Made by a program: the position numbers and the translations under genes. A DNA stretch of 64,000 bases, taken from Clostridium estertheticum. GTDB taxonomy: Bacteria > Bacillota > Clostridia > Clostridiales > Clostridiaceae. How positions within the stretch are numbered: position 1 is the first letter of the stretch; each line of letters starts with the position of its first letter. The stretch is from positions 2,604,001-2,668,000 of the forward strand of contig NZ_CP086239.1 of assembly GCF_026650985.1 (NCBI RefSeq), read 5' to 3'. The notes under the pieces are model-generated. The model saw only the letters and a list, made by a program, of their open reading frames with translations. It searched no databases and was not told where the DNA came from. Below are positions 42,160 through 52,573 of this stretch, one piece after another.

Positions 42160-43815
42160 ATGGATTATTTAAAACTGGCTGATTTATTATTACCTAACGT
42201 AAAAGAAACTCCAGAATACTATAGAACTCTTTACCCAAAACGTAATCTTAAACCTAATGCTATGATTACAAGATATGCCCCAAGTCCTACTGGTTTTCAA
42301 CATCTAGGAGGTGTCTTTGCTGCTCTCATATCTGAAAGACTTGCTCATCAAAGTGAAGGTATATTTTATCTTAGAGTAGAGGATACTGACAAAAAAAGAG
42401 AGGTAGTTGGTGCCATCGAAGATAGTACTAACACTCTTCGAGATTTTGGAATTAATTTTGATGAAGGCGTTATAGATTCTAATAATGAGAAAGGTGCATA
42501 TGGACCGTACAAACAAAGTGATAGAATTAATATATACCACGCTTTCGTAAAATCTCTAATATCAAAAGGTTTAGCTTATCCTTGCTTTTGCACTGAAGAA
42601 GATTTGGATAAAACAAGAACAATTCAACAAGAACTTAAAATTAATACAGGATATCATGGGAAATGGGCAATTCACAGGAATTCAACAATGGATGAAATTA
42701 ATTCTGAATTAACTAAGGGCACCCCTTATGTTATAAGACTTAGAGCACCTGAATCATCTGGCAAAAGAGTTGTTTGTAATGATTTAATTAAAGGGACCAT
42801 AAGTATGCCAGAAAATGACCAAGATATTGTAATTCTTAAAACAAACGGAATTCCAACATATCATTTTGCTCATGCTATAGATGATCATTTAATGGGAACA
42901 ACCCATGTAATTCGTGGCGAGGAGTGGCTCTCATCTCTCCCTATACATTTGCAGTTGTTTGAAATGTTGGGCTTTACGCCACCGCAGTATGCTCATATAC
43001 CTACAATTATGAAAATGGATGGAACTTCAAAACGTAAGCTCAGCAAGAGAAAAGACCCTGAAATTTCCATGAACTTTTATAAATCTGAAGGATATCCTTT
43101 TGTATCTGTAGCTGAATATCTTGTAAATTTAATTAATTCTGATTTTCAAGAGTGGAGGGATACACACGCAAATATTCCTTGCACAAGCTTTAATATTACC
43201 CTTGAAAACATGAGCAAAAGTGGAGCTTTATTTGATATTTTGAAACTTAACGATATTAGTAAAAATGTTATAGCTACCATGAATGCAGCTACTGTATATG
43301 AACTTTATCTTAATTGGGCTAAAGATTATGATGTTAAAATGTCAAATTTATTAATAGATAATGAAGAATATGCTAAAAAGATATTTAATATAGAAAGAGA
43401 AAATGATAAGCCAAGAAAAGATTTTGTTAAATGGTTAGATGTAAAAGAACATATTGAGTATTTCTTTGATGATCTTTATAAAGATAGCCTTACTAATGGA
43501 TACAATTTCCCTGATCATATACCAATGGATGAGGTAAGAAGTGTTCTTTCAAGTTATATAGGTGTATATGATTATTCTCATGATAATGATACTTGGTTTG
43601 CAACACTTAAAGAACTTGCTTTAAACCTTGGATATGCCAAAAACGCAAAAACTTATAAAAAAAATCCAGAGTTATTTAAAGGTCAATTATCAGATGTTGC
43701 GACAATTGTAAGAGTTGCATTAACTAATAAGACACAAACTCAAGATCTACATGAAGTAATGCAAGCTATGGGTGAAAACCGTGTTATAGAAAGATTAAGC
43801 CAAAATTTTAAATAA
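42160..43815 (+). CDS. gltX: glutamyl-tRNA synthetase (clostridial long form)
   Basis: Class I aminoacyl-tRNA synthetase of 551 residues. TRYAPSPTGFQHLGGVFAALI is the HIGH region, FYLRVEDTDKKREV binds glutamate, and TSKRKLSKRKDPE is the KMSKS-type loop. Typical GltX is about 480-500 residues; this version carries an extended C-terminal anticodon-binding part. ATG 42160 is chosen because AAAGG overlaps the ATG at 42151. Control by the attenuator upstream is likely. A glutamine-charging or non-discriminating role cannot be judged here. Confidence 0.9.
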   Translation: MDYLKLADLLLPNVKETPEYYRTLYPKRNLKPNAMITRYAPSPTGFQHLGGVFAALISERLAHQSEGIFYLRVEDTDKKREVVGAIEDSTNTLRDFGINFDEGVIDSNNEKGAYGPYKQSDRINIYHAFVKSLISKGLAYPCFCTEEDLDKTRTIQQELKINTGYHGKWAIHRNSTMDEINSELTKGTPYVIRLRAPESSGKRVVCNDLIKGTISMPENDQDIVILKTNGIPTYHFAHAIDDHLMGTTHVIRGEEWLSSLPIHLQLFEMLGFTPPQYAHIPTIMKMDGTSKRKLSKRKDPEISMNFYKSEGYPFVSVAEYLVNLINSDFQEWRDTHANIPCTSFNITLENMSKSGALFDILKLNDISKNVIATMNAATVYELYLNWAKDYDVKMSNLLIDNEEYAKKIFNIERENDKPRKDFVKWLDVKEHIEYFFDDLYKDSLTNGYNFPDHIPMDEVRSVLSSYIGVYDYSHDNDTWFATLKELALNLGYAKNAKTYKKNPELFKGQLSDVATIVRVALTNKTQTQDLHEVMQAMGENRVIERLSQNFK

Positions 43816-43824
43816 TATATAATA

Positions 43825-43859
43825 AAAGAGGAAACCAATATTTATTTGGTTTCCTCTTT
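43825..43859. terminator. terminator between gltX and the chemoreceptor gene
   Basis: Perfect 14-bp stem AAAGAGGAAACCAA / TTGGTTTCCTCTTT with a 7-base loop, between convergent genes; usable from both sides. Confidence 0.85.
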
Positions 43860-43868
43860 GTTTATACC

Positions 43869-45629
43869 CTAAACCTGAAATTCGTCCACTGCCGCTGTAA
43901 GCTTTACTGCCAGATTCTTTAAATCTTGCGTATGTGAAACAATCTGATCTATACTTGCTAGTTGCTCTTCTGTTGTAGCTGCAACCTGCTGAGTCGCAGC
44001 TGAATTCTCCTCTGTTGAAGCTGAGAGAGTTTCTAAAATTTCAATTATCACATTCTTCTCTGTTTCCATTTCTAGACTATATCCTTTAATACTTTTCATA
44101 TCCTCTGAAATCTTACCTATAGCTTCTAGAATCTGTACAAATATACTTTTTGCATCTATTACAGATTTACTTTGTTCTTTTGCTATTACATTTCCAACTT
44201 CCATTGCTAAAACTGCATCTTTCGATTTTTTTTGTATTCCTTCAATTAGTTCTCTAACTTTTGCAGCAGATATAGCAGACTCTGAAGCGAGCTTTCTTAC
44301 TTCTTCAGCAACTACTGCAAATCCTTTTCCCTGTTCACCAGCTCTTGCAGCTTCTATAGCGGCATTTAATGCTAATAAATTTGTTTGCTCTGATATTTGA
44401 CTAATTGCCTGGGTTATTGCTCCAATTTCTATAGAACTTCTATCAACTTCAAGTATTATATCACTTACCCTTCCTGATGCCTTACTATTCTCATCTGATT
44501 TTTTTTGAAGCAGTTCAAATGCAGAAAATCCTTTATTTCCTATATCAACCGTTGCCTCTGTTACATCATTAGTTTTTACAGAAAGTGCTGTTACAAGTTC
44601 TATTTTATCTGCTAAAATTTTAACCCTACTAACTCCATTTTGTGTCTCTAACGCCTGTTCACTTGATCCTCTTGCAATCTCATCAACGGATGCTGCTACC
44701 TCATTAATTGATGCTGTGTTTTCGTCGACAATGGCATCTAACACTTGAGATGAATCAAATACAACAGTAGCAGAATCCTTCACAGAACTTATTAGTTCAT
44801 TTACATTTTTAACCATTCTATTGAACGACTCATTTAGCTTCCCAATTTCATCTTTATTTTTTATGTTTAAATCCGGAATACTTAAATTACCTGAAGCTAC
44901 AACATCTACTGCCTTACCAATCTTTTTAATTGGAGCGGATATATGCTCCGCAAATAATATAATAACTGCTCCTCCTAAAACAAGCACAGCTAAAAGTACA
45001 AGAAGTGTAGTACCTAAAATTTTGTTTGAGCCAACATTAAAATCATTTGTATAAGTCCCTGCACTAACAGTCCAGCCCCAATTAGGATCCACCCTTTGGT
45101 AAGTTATTTTACTCGCAATTTTATCGGAATTAGCTGGTGTCCAGAAGTATGTTAAATAACCCCCACCGTTATTCGCTATTCTAATTTGCTCCTTAACAAA
45201 GTAAGATCCATCTTTCTTATCCTTAACATCTATTACACTCTTACCCTCTAGGGTAGGATGTGCAGCTTCTACACCATCTTTTGTATACGCTAGCAAATAA
45301 CCACTTTCCCCAAGACTAATTTTTTTATTAATAGGTCTTGTACCATCTGCTTGCTTTTTACCTAACATATACTCACGTGTTCTTTCCTTAGCTTCATCAA
45401 GCGTTAGTTTTCCCTCATCTACAAGTTTTTGATTTTCACTAATAACCATAAGTGTCATTTCCACACTATTTTTAAGTAAAACCTTTCCGCTATCTTCAAG
45501 TTCATTTTTGGCGACTTTATAACTTATTAAGCCTAATGCAATTACAGGTATAAGTAATAACATTCCTGTAACTATTATGAGTTTCGTTTTAATATTCAAA
45601 CCTTTTGTTTTATTATTCGCTTTTTTCAT
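43869..45629 (-). CDS. methyl-accepting chemotaxis protein with Cache sensor
   Basis: Receptor of 586 residues. A membrane segment ([21 protein letters not shown]) is followed by a single Cache (sCache_2-like) extracytoplasmic domain ([27 protein letters not shown]...[14 protein letters not shown]), a second membrane segment ([23 protein letters not shown]), HAMP, and the signalling domain with hairpin tip [45 protein letters not shown]-started frame extends seven codons further, but AAGGGGGA lies in it; ATG 45629 is used. Cache receptors of this sort often sense small organic acids, but the ligand is not known. Confidence 0.92.
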   Translation of the reverse strand: MKKANNKTKGLNIKTKLIIVTGMLLLIPVIALGLISYKVAKNELEDSGKVLLKNSVEMTLMVISENQKLVDEGKLTLDEAKERTREYMLGKKQADGTRPINKKISLGESGYLLAYTKDGVEAAHPTLEGKSVIDVKDKKDGSYFVKEQIRIANNGGGYLTYFWTPANSDKIASKITYQRVDPNWGWTVSAGTYTNDFNVGSNKILGTTLLVLLAVLVLGGAVIILFAEHISAPIKKIGKAVDVVASGNLSIPDLNIKNKDEIGKLNESFNRMVKNVNELISSVKDSATVVFDSSQVLDAIVDENTASINEVAASVDEIARGSSEQALETQNGVSRVKILADKIELVTALSVKTNDVTEATVDIGNKGFSAFELLQKKSDENSKASGRVSDIILEVDRSSIEIGAITQAISQISEQTNLLALNAAIEAARAGEQGKGFAVVAEEVRKLASESAISAAKVRELIEGIQKKSKDAVLAMEVGNVIAKEQSKSVIDAKSIFVQILEAIGKISEDMKSIKGYSLEMETEKNVIIEILETLSASTEENSAATQQVAATTEEQLASIDQIVSHTQDLKNLAVKLTAAVDEFQV

Positions 45630-45660
45630 TAGTTGTATCCCCCTTAACAATCGTCTCTAT

Positions 45661-45687
45661 ATTATCGTTGTAAACGATTATTACTTA
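45661..45687 (-). promoter_or_regulatory. possible sigma-28 (flagellar) promoter of the chemoreceptor gene
   Basis: On the minus strand TAAG, 15 bp, ACGATAAT lies about 30 bases before the start codon, close to the sigma-D/sigma-28 pattern TAAA-N15-GCCGATAA. Chemoreceptor genes are commonly under this sigma factor. The match is imperfect. Confidence 0.35.
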
Positions 45688-45728
45688 AGGCTACTTTTAA
45701 ATATATATCCTTTTCTGTCTTTATATTT

Positions 45729-47822
45729 TTATAACGTAAATTTATTCATTTTTACTCTAAGTTCATTAGTTGAATTCTCTAATTGTAGTACTAAACCGTC
45801 CATATTCTTAGTTTCAACATATTGATTTTCAATTACAGCACTTATTTTCCCAACAGAATCTGTAAACTCCCCACAAATAATATTTACTTCTTTAAGTGTA
45901 TTTATAACGCTTGTATTTTCATTATTTAAAACATCAATACTAAGATCAATATTGCCAATTGACGATACTATATCCTCTGTAGATCTTAACGCCTTTTGAT
46001 AACTTAAAATAGTTTCATTTATAGCGTTATCTTGCTCATTAAAAACTCTATTTACCTCACCTATGCTAATTTCAGTCCTTGACATATTATTATTTACACT
46101 ACTAACTATATCTTGTATTTTACTCATTTGCTCACCAATACCCTCTGATAAGCTTCTAATTTCTCTAGCAACCACACTAAATCCAGCACCATACTTTCCA
46201 GCTGTTGCAGCTTCTATTGATGCATTTAAAGATAATATATGAGTTCTTTTAGATATGTCATTTACAACATCTACGATATTTTTAATACCCATAAAATCTG
46301 TATATAATTCCTTGAATGATTTATTTACTCCATTTAATTTATTTGTGCTTTCTTTATTTATATGTTTTAGACTAGTGATTGAACTTATATTTGAATTATT
46401 AATAGTTTTAATGTTTCCAGCCTTTAAATACATATCTGTAGATCGTTCTTTTATGCTTTGTACCTTTTTAGTTATACCTTCAACAGACCTTACGCTTGAA
46501 TTTATTACACTAGTTAATTTATTTGTGTCATTAGATACCATTTGAGTATTCTCTGTAATTATCTCCATTCCATTTACTATATTACGCTGAGCTGTACCCG
46601 TAACCTTATTAATATGTAAAAGCTCCTCTGTCACCTTCGCTACGTCATAAACTAAGGATTTAATGTTTTGCGTCATAGTATTAAAACTTAAGCCTAGTTT
46701 ACCAATTTCATCATTGCTTTTTATTATGTTTACAACTGCAAGATTTCCATTTGAAATCTCTACTGTATTTTTCACAAGGATATTCATTGGTCTCAGAATT
46801 TTCCTTATACATATATAACATAAAGGTACCATTACTAGAAGCATTATAAAAGTCATTAACACTATAAGTCTTCCTATTGTATTTGAAGCACTTTTCATAT
46901 TATTTTCATTTACTGTTAAAACCACTAAACTTTTAAGCTCAGGTACACTAATATAAAACGCATTAAATGTATCTTTACCTGTCTTATATGTAAACTCCTT
47001 CATATCACTCCTTTTAAAATTATTTTTATCCTTAGTTATGCTTATCAATTCAGTAATATCCAGTTTTTTATTAATACTATGTTTATCTGGATGATATATT
47101 ATATTTTGAGAACTATCCACTACAAACAAAAATCCATCGTCTAAGAATTTAAACTTATCAAATCTTTGAGAAAAGTAGTCTATGTATACACTTTTACCAG
47201 CTATTCCTATTACATTATTATTTTCATCCTTAATTGGTTGTGCAAATGTAACTACTGGTTTGAAATTTACAACGGACGTATATACTGAACTTACGGAAGG
47301 ATCACCCCTCAAGGCACTTTTTGTATAATCATTTTGACTTAAATCACTATTTAAATATTCCTCATCACTATCTACTATAATTATCCCATCTTTATCTGCA
47401 ATGAATTCATGTTCATCACTCTTGTTGCTTTTAGCATATGTCTTTAACTTATTTGTCATTTTTTCAATTTCATCTTTATATTTTATTTTAAACTCATCCC
47501 GCTGCGTAACATTTTTATGTTTTACAACTCCAATAACATCACCATTTAATGCATTTTTTTCAACATCACTAGTTTGTAATTTTATCAGATTTATAAAATT
47601 TTCATATACCTCATTAGACACTAACTTCATATTTTGTTTATTAGTGCTTACCATTTTATTATAAGTAACCCTATATATAATTGCATTTTCTATAACCATA
47701 AAAAAAACTAAGGTCACAGCTACTATTAAAATGATTTTTATAGGAATGGAAATATTTTTAACCCTTGTAAAAATGTTAGATATTGTAATTATCACCTTTT
47801 GTTTTTTTAAATTTACATTCAT
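45729..47822 (-). CDS. methyl-accepting chemotaxis protein with double Cache sensor
   Basis: Receptor of 697 residues. The first membrane segment is IPIKIILIVAVTLVFFMVIENAII; the large extracytoplasmic region is dCache_1-like (FIADKDGIIIVDSDEEYLNSDLSQNDYTKSALRGDPSVSSVYTS, IGIAGKSVYIDYFSQRFDKFKFLDDGFLFVVDSSQNIIYHPD). Then come a second membrane segment (LIVLMTFIMLLVMVPLCYI), HAMP and a diverged signalling domain whose tip reads ISKRTHILSLNASIEAATAGKYGAGFSVVAREIRSLS. Start at ATG 47822 with AAAGGGGTTG. The tip variant (RTHILSLNASIEAATAG) departs from the usual [17 protein letters not shown]. Confidence 0.9.
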   Translation of the reverse strand: MNVNLKKQKVIITISNIFTRVKNISIPIKIILIVAVTLVFFMVIENAIIYRVTYNKMVSTNKQNMKLVSNEVYENFINLIKLQTSDVEKNALNGDVIGVVKHKNVTQRDEFKIKYKDEIEKMTNKLKTYAKSNKSDEHEFIADKDGIIIVDSDEEYLNSDLSQNDYTKSALRGDPSVSSVYTSVVNFKPVVTFAQPIKDENNNVIGIAGKSVYIDYFSQRFDKFKFLDDGFLFVVDSSQNIIYHPDKHSINKKLDITELISITKDKNNFKRSDMKEFTYKTGKDTFNAFYISVPELKSLVVLTVNENNMKSASNTIGRLIVLMTFIMLLVMVPLCYICIRKILRPMNILVKNTVEISNGNLAVVNIIKSNDEIGKLGLSFNTMTQNIKSLVYDVAKVTEELLHINKVTGTAQRNIVNGMEIITENTQMVSNDTNKLTSVINSSVRSVEGITKKVQSIKERSTDMYLKAGNIKTINNSNISSITSLKHINKESTNKLNGVNKSFKELYTDFMGIKNIVDVVNDISKRTHILSLNASIEAATAGKYGAGFSVVAREIRSLSEGIGEQMSKIQDIVSSVNNNMSRTEISIGEVNRVFNEQDNAINETILSYQKALRSTEDIVSSIGNIDLSIDVLNNENTSVINTLKEVNIICGEFTDSVGKISAVIENQYVETKNMDGLVLQLENSTNELRVKMNKFTL

Positions 47823-47916
47823 GGATACAACCCCTTTAGATAAGATTGGATATATTGTCAATTTTATATTACTTGACGTAAGTTAAGTCCATGTTAACTA
47901 AAGGTTAAAGTTTATA

Positions 47917-47956
47917 GGGGCGGTTAATAACTTTAATATAAGTTACTAACCGTCCC
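47917..47956 (-). terminator. terminator-like hairpin after the ABC exporter operon
   Basis: GGGGCGGTTAATAACTT and AAGTTACTAACCGTCCC form a nearly perfect 17-bp stem with a 6-base loop. On the minus strand it follows the second ABC gene; only a weak T tract follows. Confidence 0.6.
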
Positions 47957-47981
47957 TTGTAATTTTCATTTAACGACACGT

Positions 47982-49814
47982 TTAAGATAATATATCTTTA
48001 CTCTCCATTTCCTTATCCTCTAAGAGCTGATTTGTATAAAGGCTATAGTAATACCCCTTTTTCTTTAATAACTCTCTATGGTTGCCTGACTCCGTAATAT
48101 TCCCATTTCTTATAACAAGAATTTTATCAGCAGATACAATGGTTGAAAGTCTATGAGCAACTACAAAGCTAGTTCTACTTTTTAGAACCTTTTCTATAGC
48201 ATTTTGTATCATTTTTTCTGTTTCTGTATCTATAGATGATGTAGCCTCATCGAGGACAAACAATGCTGGATTTGCGAGTATTGCTCTAGCGAAGGATATA
48301 AGTTGTTTCTCTCCTGTTGACAAATTGCCTCCACCTTCACCAACCTGCGTATCATATTTCTTATCAAGTTTACTTATAAAATTATGAGCATTTACAAGCT
48401 TTGCTGCATTTTCAATTTCGAGTATTGATGCATTAAGTTTACCATATATAATATTATCTCTAATTGTTCCACTAAATAGATGTGGGCTTTGAAGCACATA
48501 TCCAATATTTGATTGAAGCCATAATAATGATCTTTTTCTGTAATCTATACCATCAATTAATATTTCCCCACTAGAAGGTTCATAAAATCTACAAAGTAAG
48601 TTTACTAAGGTGCTTTTGCCAGAACCTGTTTCTCCAACTAGCGCTATAGTTTCACCTTTATTAACCTTTAAGTTAAAGTTTTTAAACACCTTTTCTCCAT
48701 TTTTATATGTAAAACATACATCCTTAAATTCTATATCCCCATGTATTTTTTCCCAATTTTCTCTTTTTGCATCAAATAAATCACCATATTTTTTTATCAC
48801 ATCTTTACTGTCCCATATATCAGGTTTTGTTTCTATTAAACCTATAATTCTTTCTGCAGATGCTTGTGCATTCTGAAGTTCTGCAATTGTTCCAGCTAAA
48901 CGATTTATAGGGTCAAAAAACTGAACTGTATAGGCAATAAACATTACAAAAGTTCCATAAGATAAATCACCTGCTATAATTTTTTCCCCACCTATCCATA
49001 AAACAAAACCCACACCTAAACTACCCATAGATATAACTATAGGTAGAAATAAAGCAGAAAATACTGCAGCTTTCACCGATGAGTTTCTCATTTTACCTGC
49101 ATCTAATTTAAACTCTTTTAAGTTTTCTTCTTCACGAACAAGAGTTTTAGTAGTTTTAGCCCCAGATACCTCTTCACTAAAATCCGCGGTTAAACGTGAA
49201 TTAAATTTTCTAACAACTCTATATGATTTAAGGATTTTCTTTTGAAAATACATTCCTATTAAAAATAGAACCGGTACCACACTCATACATATAAGAGTTA
49301 ATCCTACATTATTATAAAGCATTACTCCTATGAATCCAGCCATCATAACTAGTGCCCATACCATGTCAATTAGTCCCCATGATATTATTTCACTAAGTTT
49401 TGTTACATCCGAGGTCATTCTTGCCATAAGCCATCCCACAGAGGATGTATCATAATATGAAAAAGATAACTCTTGAAGCCTTTTAAAACCAATTTTCCTT
49501 ATATGATAGGCCAAGTGTGTTTCTATTTTGCCTGCATGTATTATAAATAATCTTACATTTAATCCTTGAAAAACAATAACACAAAAATATACTAATGCAA
49601 ATATGGGAAGCCCATCTATAGTTTTCTTAACTATAAAATTATCGATTGCATACTTCGTCAGTAGCGGCATTACTACGTCAATACCTGCCACTCCAACCAT
49701 TAGAAGTGCTAAAAAAATAAGTCCATTTTTGAATTCTGACAGATATTTAAAAAGTTTTCTCCATATACCTATATCTATTTTTTGAGTTGATTTACGTTTA
49801 TCTATTCTATCCAT
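47982..49814 (-). CDS. ABC exporter half-transporter, second subunit (BmrD/YheH-like)
   Basis: Exporter of 610 residues: six membrane helices (about 30-320), then an ATP-binding domain with Walker A ALVGETGSGKSTLVNLL, Q-loop VLQSPHLFSGTIRDNI, signature motif GGNLSTGEKQLISFARAIL, Walker B ALFVLDEATSSIDTETE and VAHRLSTIV. The signature reads N-L-S-T-G-E rather than LSGGQ. Together with the upstream subunit it should form a heterodimeric multidrug exporter of the BmrCD type. It starts 15 bases after the partner's stop. Confidence 0.9.
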   Translation of the reverse strand: MDRIDKRKSTQKIDIGIWRKLFKYLSEFKNGLIFLALLMVGVAGIDVVMPLLTKYAIDNFIVKKTIDGLPIFALVYFCVIVFQGLNVRLFIIHAGKIETHLAYHIRKIGFKRLQELSFSYYDTSSVGWLMARMTSDVTKLSEIISWGLIDMVWALVMMAGFIGVMLYNNVGLTLICMSVVPVLFLIGMYFQKKILKSYRVVRKFNSRLTADFSEEVSGAKTTKTLVREEENLKEFKLDAGKMRNSSVKAAVFSALFLPIVISMGSLGVGFVLWIGGEKIIAGDLSYGTFVMFIAYTVQFFDPINRLAGTIAELQNAQASAERIIGLIETKPDIWDSKDVIKKYGDLFDAKRENWEKIHGDIEFKDVCFTYKNGEKVFKNFNLKVNKGETIALVGETGSGKSTLVNLLCRFYEPSSGEILIDGIDYRKRSLLWLQSNIGYVLQSPHLFSGTIRDNIIYGKLNASILEIENAAKLVNAHNFISKLDKKYDTQVGEGGGNLSTGEKQLISFARAILANPALFVLDEATSSIDTETEKMIQNAIEKVLKSRTSFVVAHRLSTIVSADKILVIRNGNITESGNHRELLKKKGYYYSLYTNQLLEDKEMESKDILS

Positions 49815-49829
49815 AATATTACCTGCCTT

Positions 49830-51632
49830 TTACTCATAACTTACTGGCGCATCGTCCGTAAAATCATCAATATTTGTTTGTATCTCCCATATTCTTTTAT
49901 AAATACCTTCTTCTTTAATAAGCATTTCATGGGTTCCTATGTTTTCAATCTTTCCATGATTTAATACTATTATTTTATCTGCATCCATTACTGTTGAAAT
50001 TCTGTGAGAAATTATGAATGTAGTACTGTTTTCACTCCTCTTTTTTAGTTTTCCCCTTATGATTCTATCAGTTTCAGAATCAACTGCACTTAATGAATCA
50101 TCAAATATTAGTATTGGCATATCTTTAACAAGTGTTCTTGCTATGGCCACTCTTTGCCTTTGTCCTCCTGAAAGTGTAACACCTTTCTCTCCAACAACAG
50201 TGTCATACCCCTTCTCAAAGGTCGTTATAACATTATGCACAGCAGCTACACTAGCTGCACTATAGATTTCTATATCCTCTGAGTGTATCTTTGCCATTTT
50301 AATATTTTCTTTTATACTTCTTGAGTAAAGAAAGGGTTCTTGAAGCACTATACCTACATTACTTCTCATATGTTTTCTTTCAATATCCTTAAGTTCTATT
50401 CCATCAATTTTTATAGACCCACTATTATAGTCATAAAGCCTTAATAATAGATGTACGAGTGATGACTTACCTGAACCCGTTGGCCCAACAATTGCAACCG
50501 TTTCACCCCTCGCAACCTTGAAAGTTAAATCTTTTAGAATTTCATTACCTTCCTCGTATTCAAAGCACACATTTTCAAAAATCATTTCTCCTTTGATCTC
50601 ACTCTTAAGAGCCTTTCCCTCTTCCCTTTCAACTGGAGTATCGAGGATCTTAGATATCCTCTTAAGTGAAACTGACATTTTACCCATGTCAGTTAGAACG
50701 CGACCCAGCTGCCTTACTGGCCACAATAACATTCCCTCATAGGTATTAAATACCACCAAAGTACCTAGACTTATTACTCCATTAACTGCAAAATAAATAC
50801 CCGAAACTAAAACTAGACCAATTTGAGTCATACAAAGTATATCAGATGATGACCAATAAACTGATTCTAGTTTTACTAATTTGAAATTTAAATCTCTATA
50901 TTTCTTATTTTCTTTTTCATATTTTTCAATTTCAAAACTCTGTCTTCCAAATGCTTTTACAACCCTAACTCCACTTAAATTTTCTTGAAGAATAGTTGTT
51001 AGAACACCCTCTTGTTCATCTGCTTTTTCAAAAGTACTTTTAATTTTATAAAAAAACACATATGAAAATATAAAAATAATTGGTACTATTACCATGGCAA
51101 TAATCGTCATCTTCTTATTAAGTGACAACATCATTATTATTGCAAATACTACTATAAAAAATGCCCTTCCTATTTCCACCATTTGCGTTGCAAAAAACTT
51201 TCTAACGGTTTCCACATCCGATGTACATCTTTGAATGAGATCTCCTGATTCTGCTTTCACATGATACTCATATGGCAAATTTTGAATATGATCATAAAGC
51301 TTCACTCTCATATTTCTTGATATATTTTCAGCAGCCCTAGCTGAAAAATTCCCACTCAAGAATAAGAAAATACCTCTTATACATGTTAATGTTACAAGGC
51401 TTAATGCACAAACCCATAAATTTGTTATAAGTACTTCTTTGCCACCTACTGCCATAATAATATCTTGCAGAGGTTTTATAACATCCATTGGTTTATTACC
51501 TATTACTGAATCTATTGTTATTTTTATAATCAAAGGCTCAAGCATTGCTATAAATGTAGCTGCTGCTATGGAAACTATTGCTACGATATATAACACTCTA
51601 TTACCTTTAGTTAAATTTATTAGTTTTTTCAT
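49830..51632 (-). CDS. ABC exporter half-transporter, first subunit (BmrC/YheI-like)
   Basis: Exporter of 600 residues with six N-terminal helices and a C-terminal ATPase: Walker A AIVGPTGSGKSSLVHLLLRL, Q-loop IVLQEPFLYSRSIKENI, signature VTLSGGQRQRVAIARTLV, Walker B ILIFDDSLSAVDSETD, H-loop IISHRISTV. The Walker B carries D-D where the catalytic Glu is expected (IFDDS), the degenerate-site residue typical of one half of heterodimeric exporters. First of the two exporter genes; it may share a transcript with ywqA/ywqB upstream, since only 53 bases separate them. Confidence 0.9.
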   Translation of the reverse strand: MKKLINLTKGNRVLYIVAIVSIAAATFIAMLEPLIIKITIDSVIGNKPMDVIKPLQDIIMAVGGKEVLITNLWVCALSLVTLTCIRGIFLFLSGNFSARAAENISRNMRVKLYDHIQNLPYEYHVKAESGDLIQRCTSDVETVRKFFATQMVEIGRAFFIVVFAIIMMLSLNKKMTIIAMVIVPIIFIFSYVFFYKIKSTFEKADEQEGVLTTILQENLSGVRVVKAFGRQSFEIEKYEKENKKYRDLNFKLVKLESVYWSSSDILCMTQIGLVLVSGIYFAVNGVISLGTLVVFNTYEGMLLWPVRQLGRVLTDMGKMSVSLKRISKILDTPVEREEGKALKSEIKGEMIFENVCFEYEEGNEILKDLTFKVARGETVAIVGPTGSGKSSLVHLLLRLYDYNSGSIKIDGIELKDIERKHMRSNVGIVLQEPFLYSRSIKENIKMAKIHSEDIEIYSAASVAAVHNVITTFEKGYDTVVGEKGVTLSGGQRQRVAIARTLVKDMPILIFDDSLSAVDSETDRIIRGKLKKRSENSTTFIISHRISTVMDADKIIVLNHGKIENIGTHEMLIKEEGIYKRIWEIQTNIDDFTDDAPVSYE

Positions 51633-51685
51633 ACGATTTTTCTCCTCGCGACTTTACCCATTAAATGATGATAATACATCAATAC

Positions 51686-52498
51686 TTACTTTCTGCTTAA
51701 ATACTTCCTTGTTTCCTCTTCAGTGCTCTCATATGCCACCGTCATTTTACATTTAAACTCATCATCACTCATGCAAAATTCGGGAATCCCAAGTGTCGTT
51801 ATAACTTCATGTTTAACTTCTGGTGTTATATATGAAAATGTCATATTTAACACATCTTCATCTATTCTATCAAAATTTTCAAATTCTCGTTTTAAATCTT
51901 CTATAGTTTTTCTTGACCTACGATGTATTTTTGCTTTTCTCTTGACCTGTTCGCCTTCATTTCCACTTCTTAAAGTTCTGAGTGCTTTCAAAAAATTCTC
52001 TTTATCCATGCCTCTAAGCTTTAAAATTACAAATGGGTCTTTATCAAATTCAATTCCAAGCATATAATGAACTGCAGCTATATGCTTGCATGGATTTGCA
52101 ACATCTGAGCATGAACACTCACTTACTAAATGTATTTGTTTTTTAGGAAAAAGAGTTACCCCTCCTTCTTTAAAAGCTTCCTCTATGTTTTCTGGCATTT
52201 CTCCATTTAAAAGTTTAGCGCAAAAGATAGCCTTTTGTACCATAACATTCATAATTTTTTTCCACTGATCCTCTGTAAACGCACTTATTTTTATATTTAC
52301 TTTATAGGGATCTTCACTGCTGCCTTGAACTCTTGCATTTATTTCTCCTATGCAAAAATCTAAATTCAGTACATTGCCATCTCTTGCGCATTCGCGTCCA
52401 CTGTCAATCGTCGAACTTTCGGTAAAACTAGAAATTGCATTATTCCACTTTTTAGACCACCAATTACTACCAAATTCATTTCTTATTCTTCCAGTCAC
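51686..52498 (-). CDS. ywqB: SWIM zinc finger protein, YwqB-like
   Basis: Partner protein of 270 residues for the adjacent SNF2 helicase. FGSNWWSKKWNNAISSFTESSTIDSGRECARDGNVLNLDF is the conserved start of the family; SECSCSDVANPCKHIAAVHYMLG is the SWIM finger (CxC...CxH). The C-terminal region is charged. It is encoded 75 bases after the helicase gene. Start is GTG at 52498 with GGAGATG. Helicase and SWIM protein are separate here, whereas the gene at 25890 has both in one chain. Confidence 0.82.
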   Translation of the reverse strand: MTGRIRNEFGSNWWSKKWNNAISSFTESSTIDSGRECARDGNVLNLDFCIGEINARVQGSSEDPYKVNIKISAFTEDQWKKIMNVMVQKAIFCAKLLNGEMPENIEEAFKEGGVTLFPKKQIHLVSECSCSDVANPCKHIAAVHYMLGIEFDKDPFVILKLRGMDKENFLKALRTLRSGNEGEQVKRKAKIHRRSRKTIEDLKREFENFDRIDEDVLNMTFSYITPEVKHEVITTLGIPEFCMSDDEFKCKMTVAYESTEEETRKYLSRK

Positions 52499-52573
52499 GA
52501 AGTTACATCTCCTTGCCTCTATCTATGCAAATAACAACTATTAAAAACTCGCTTTAATTGTTATCTGTGAATT

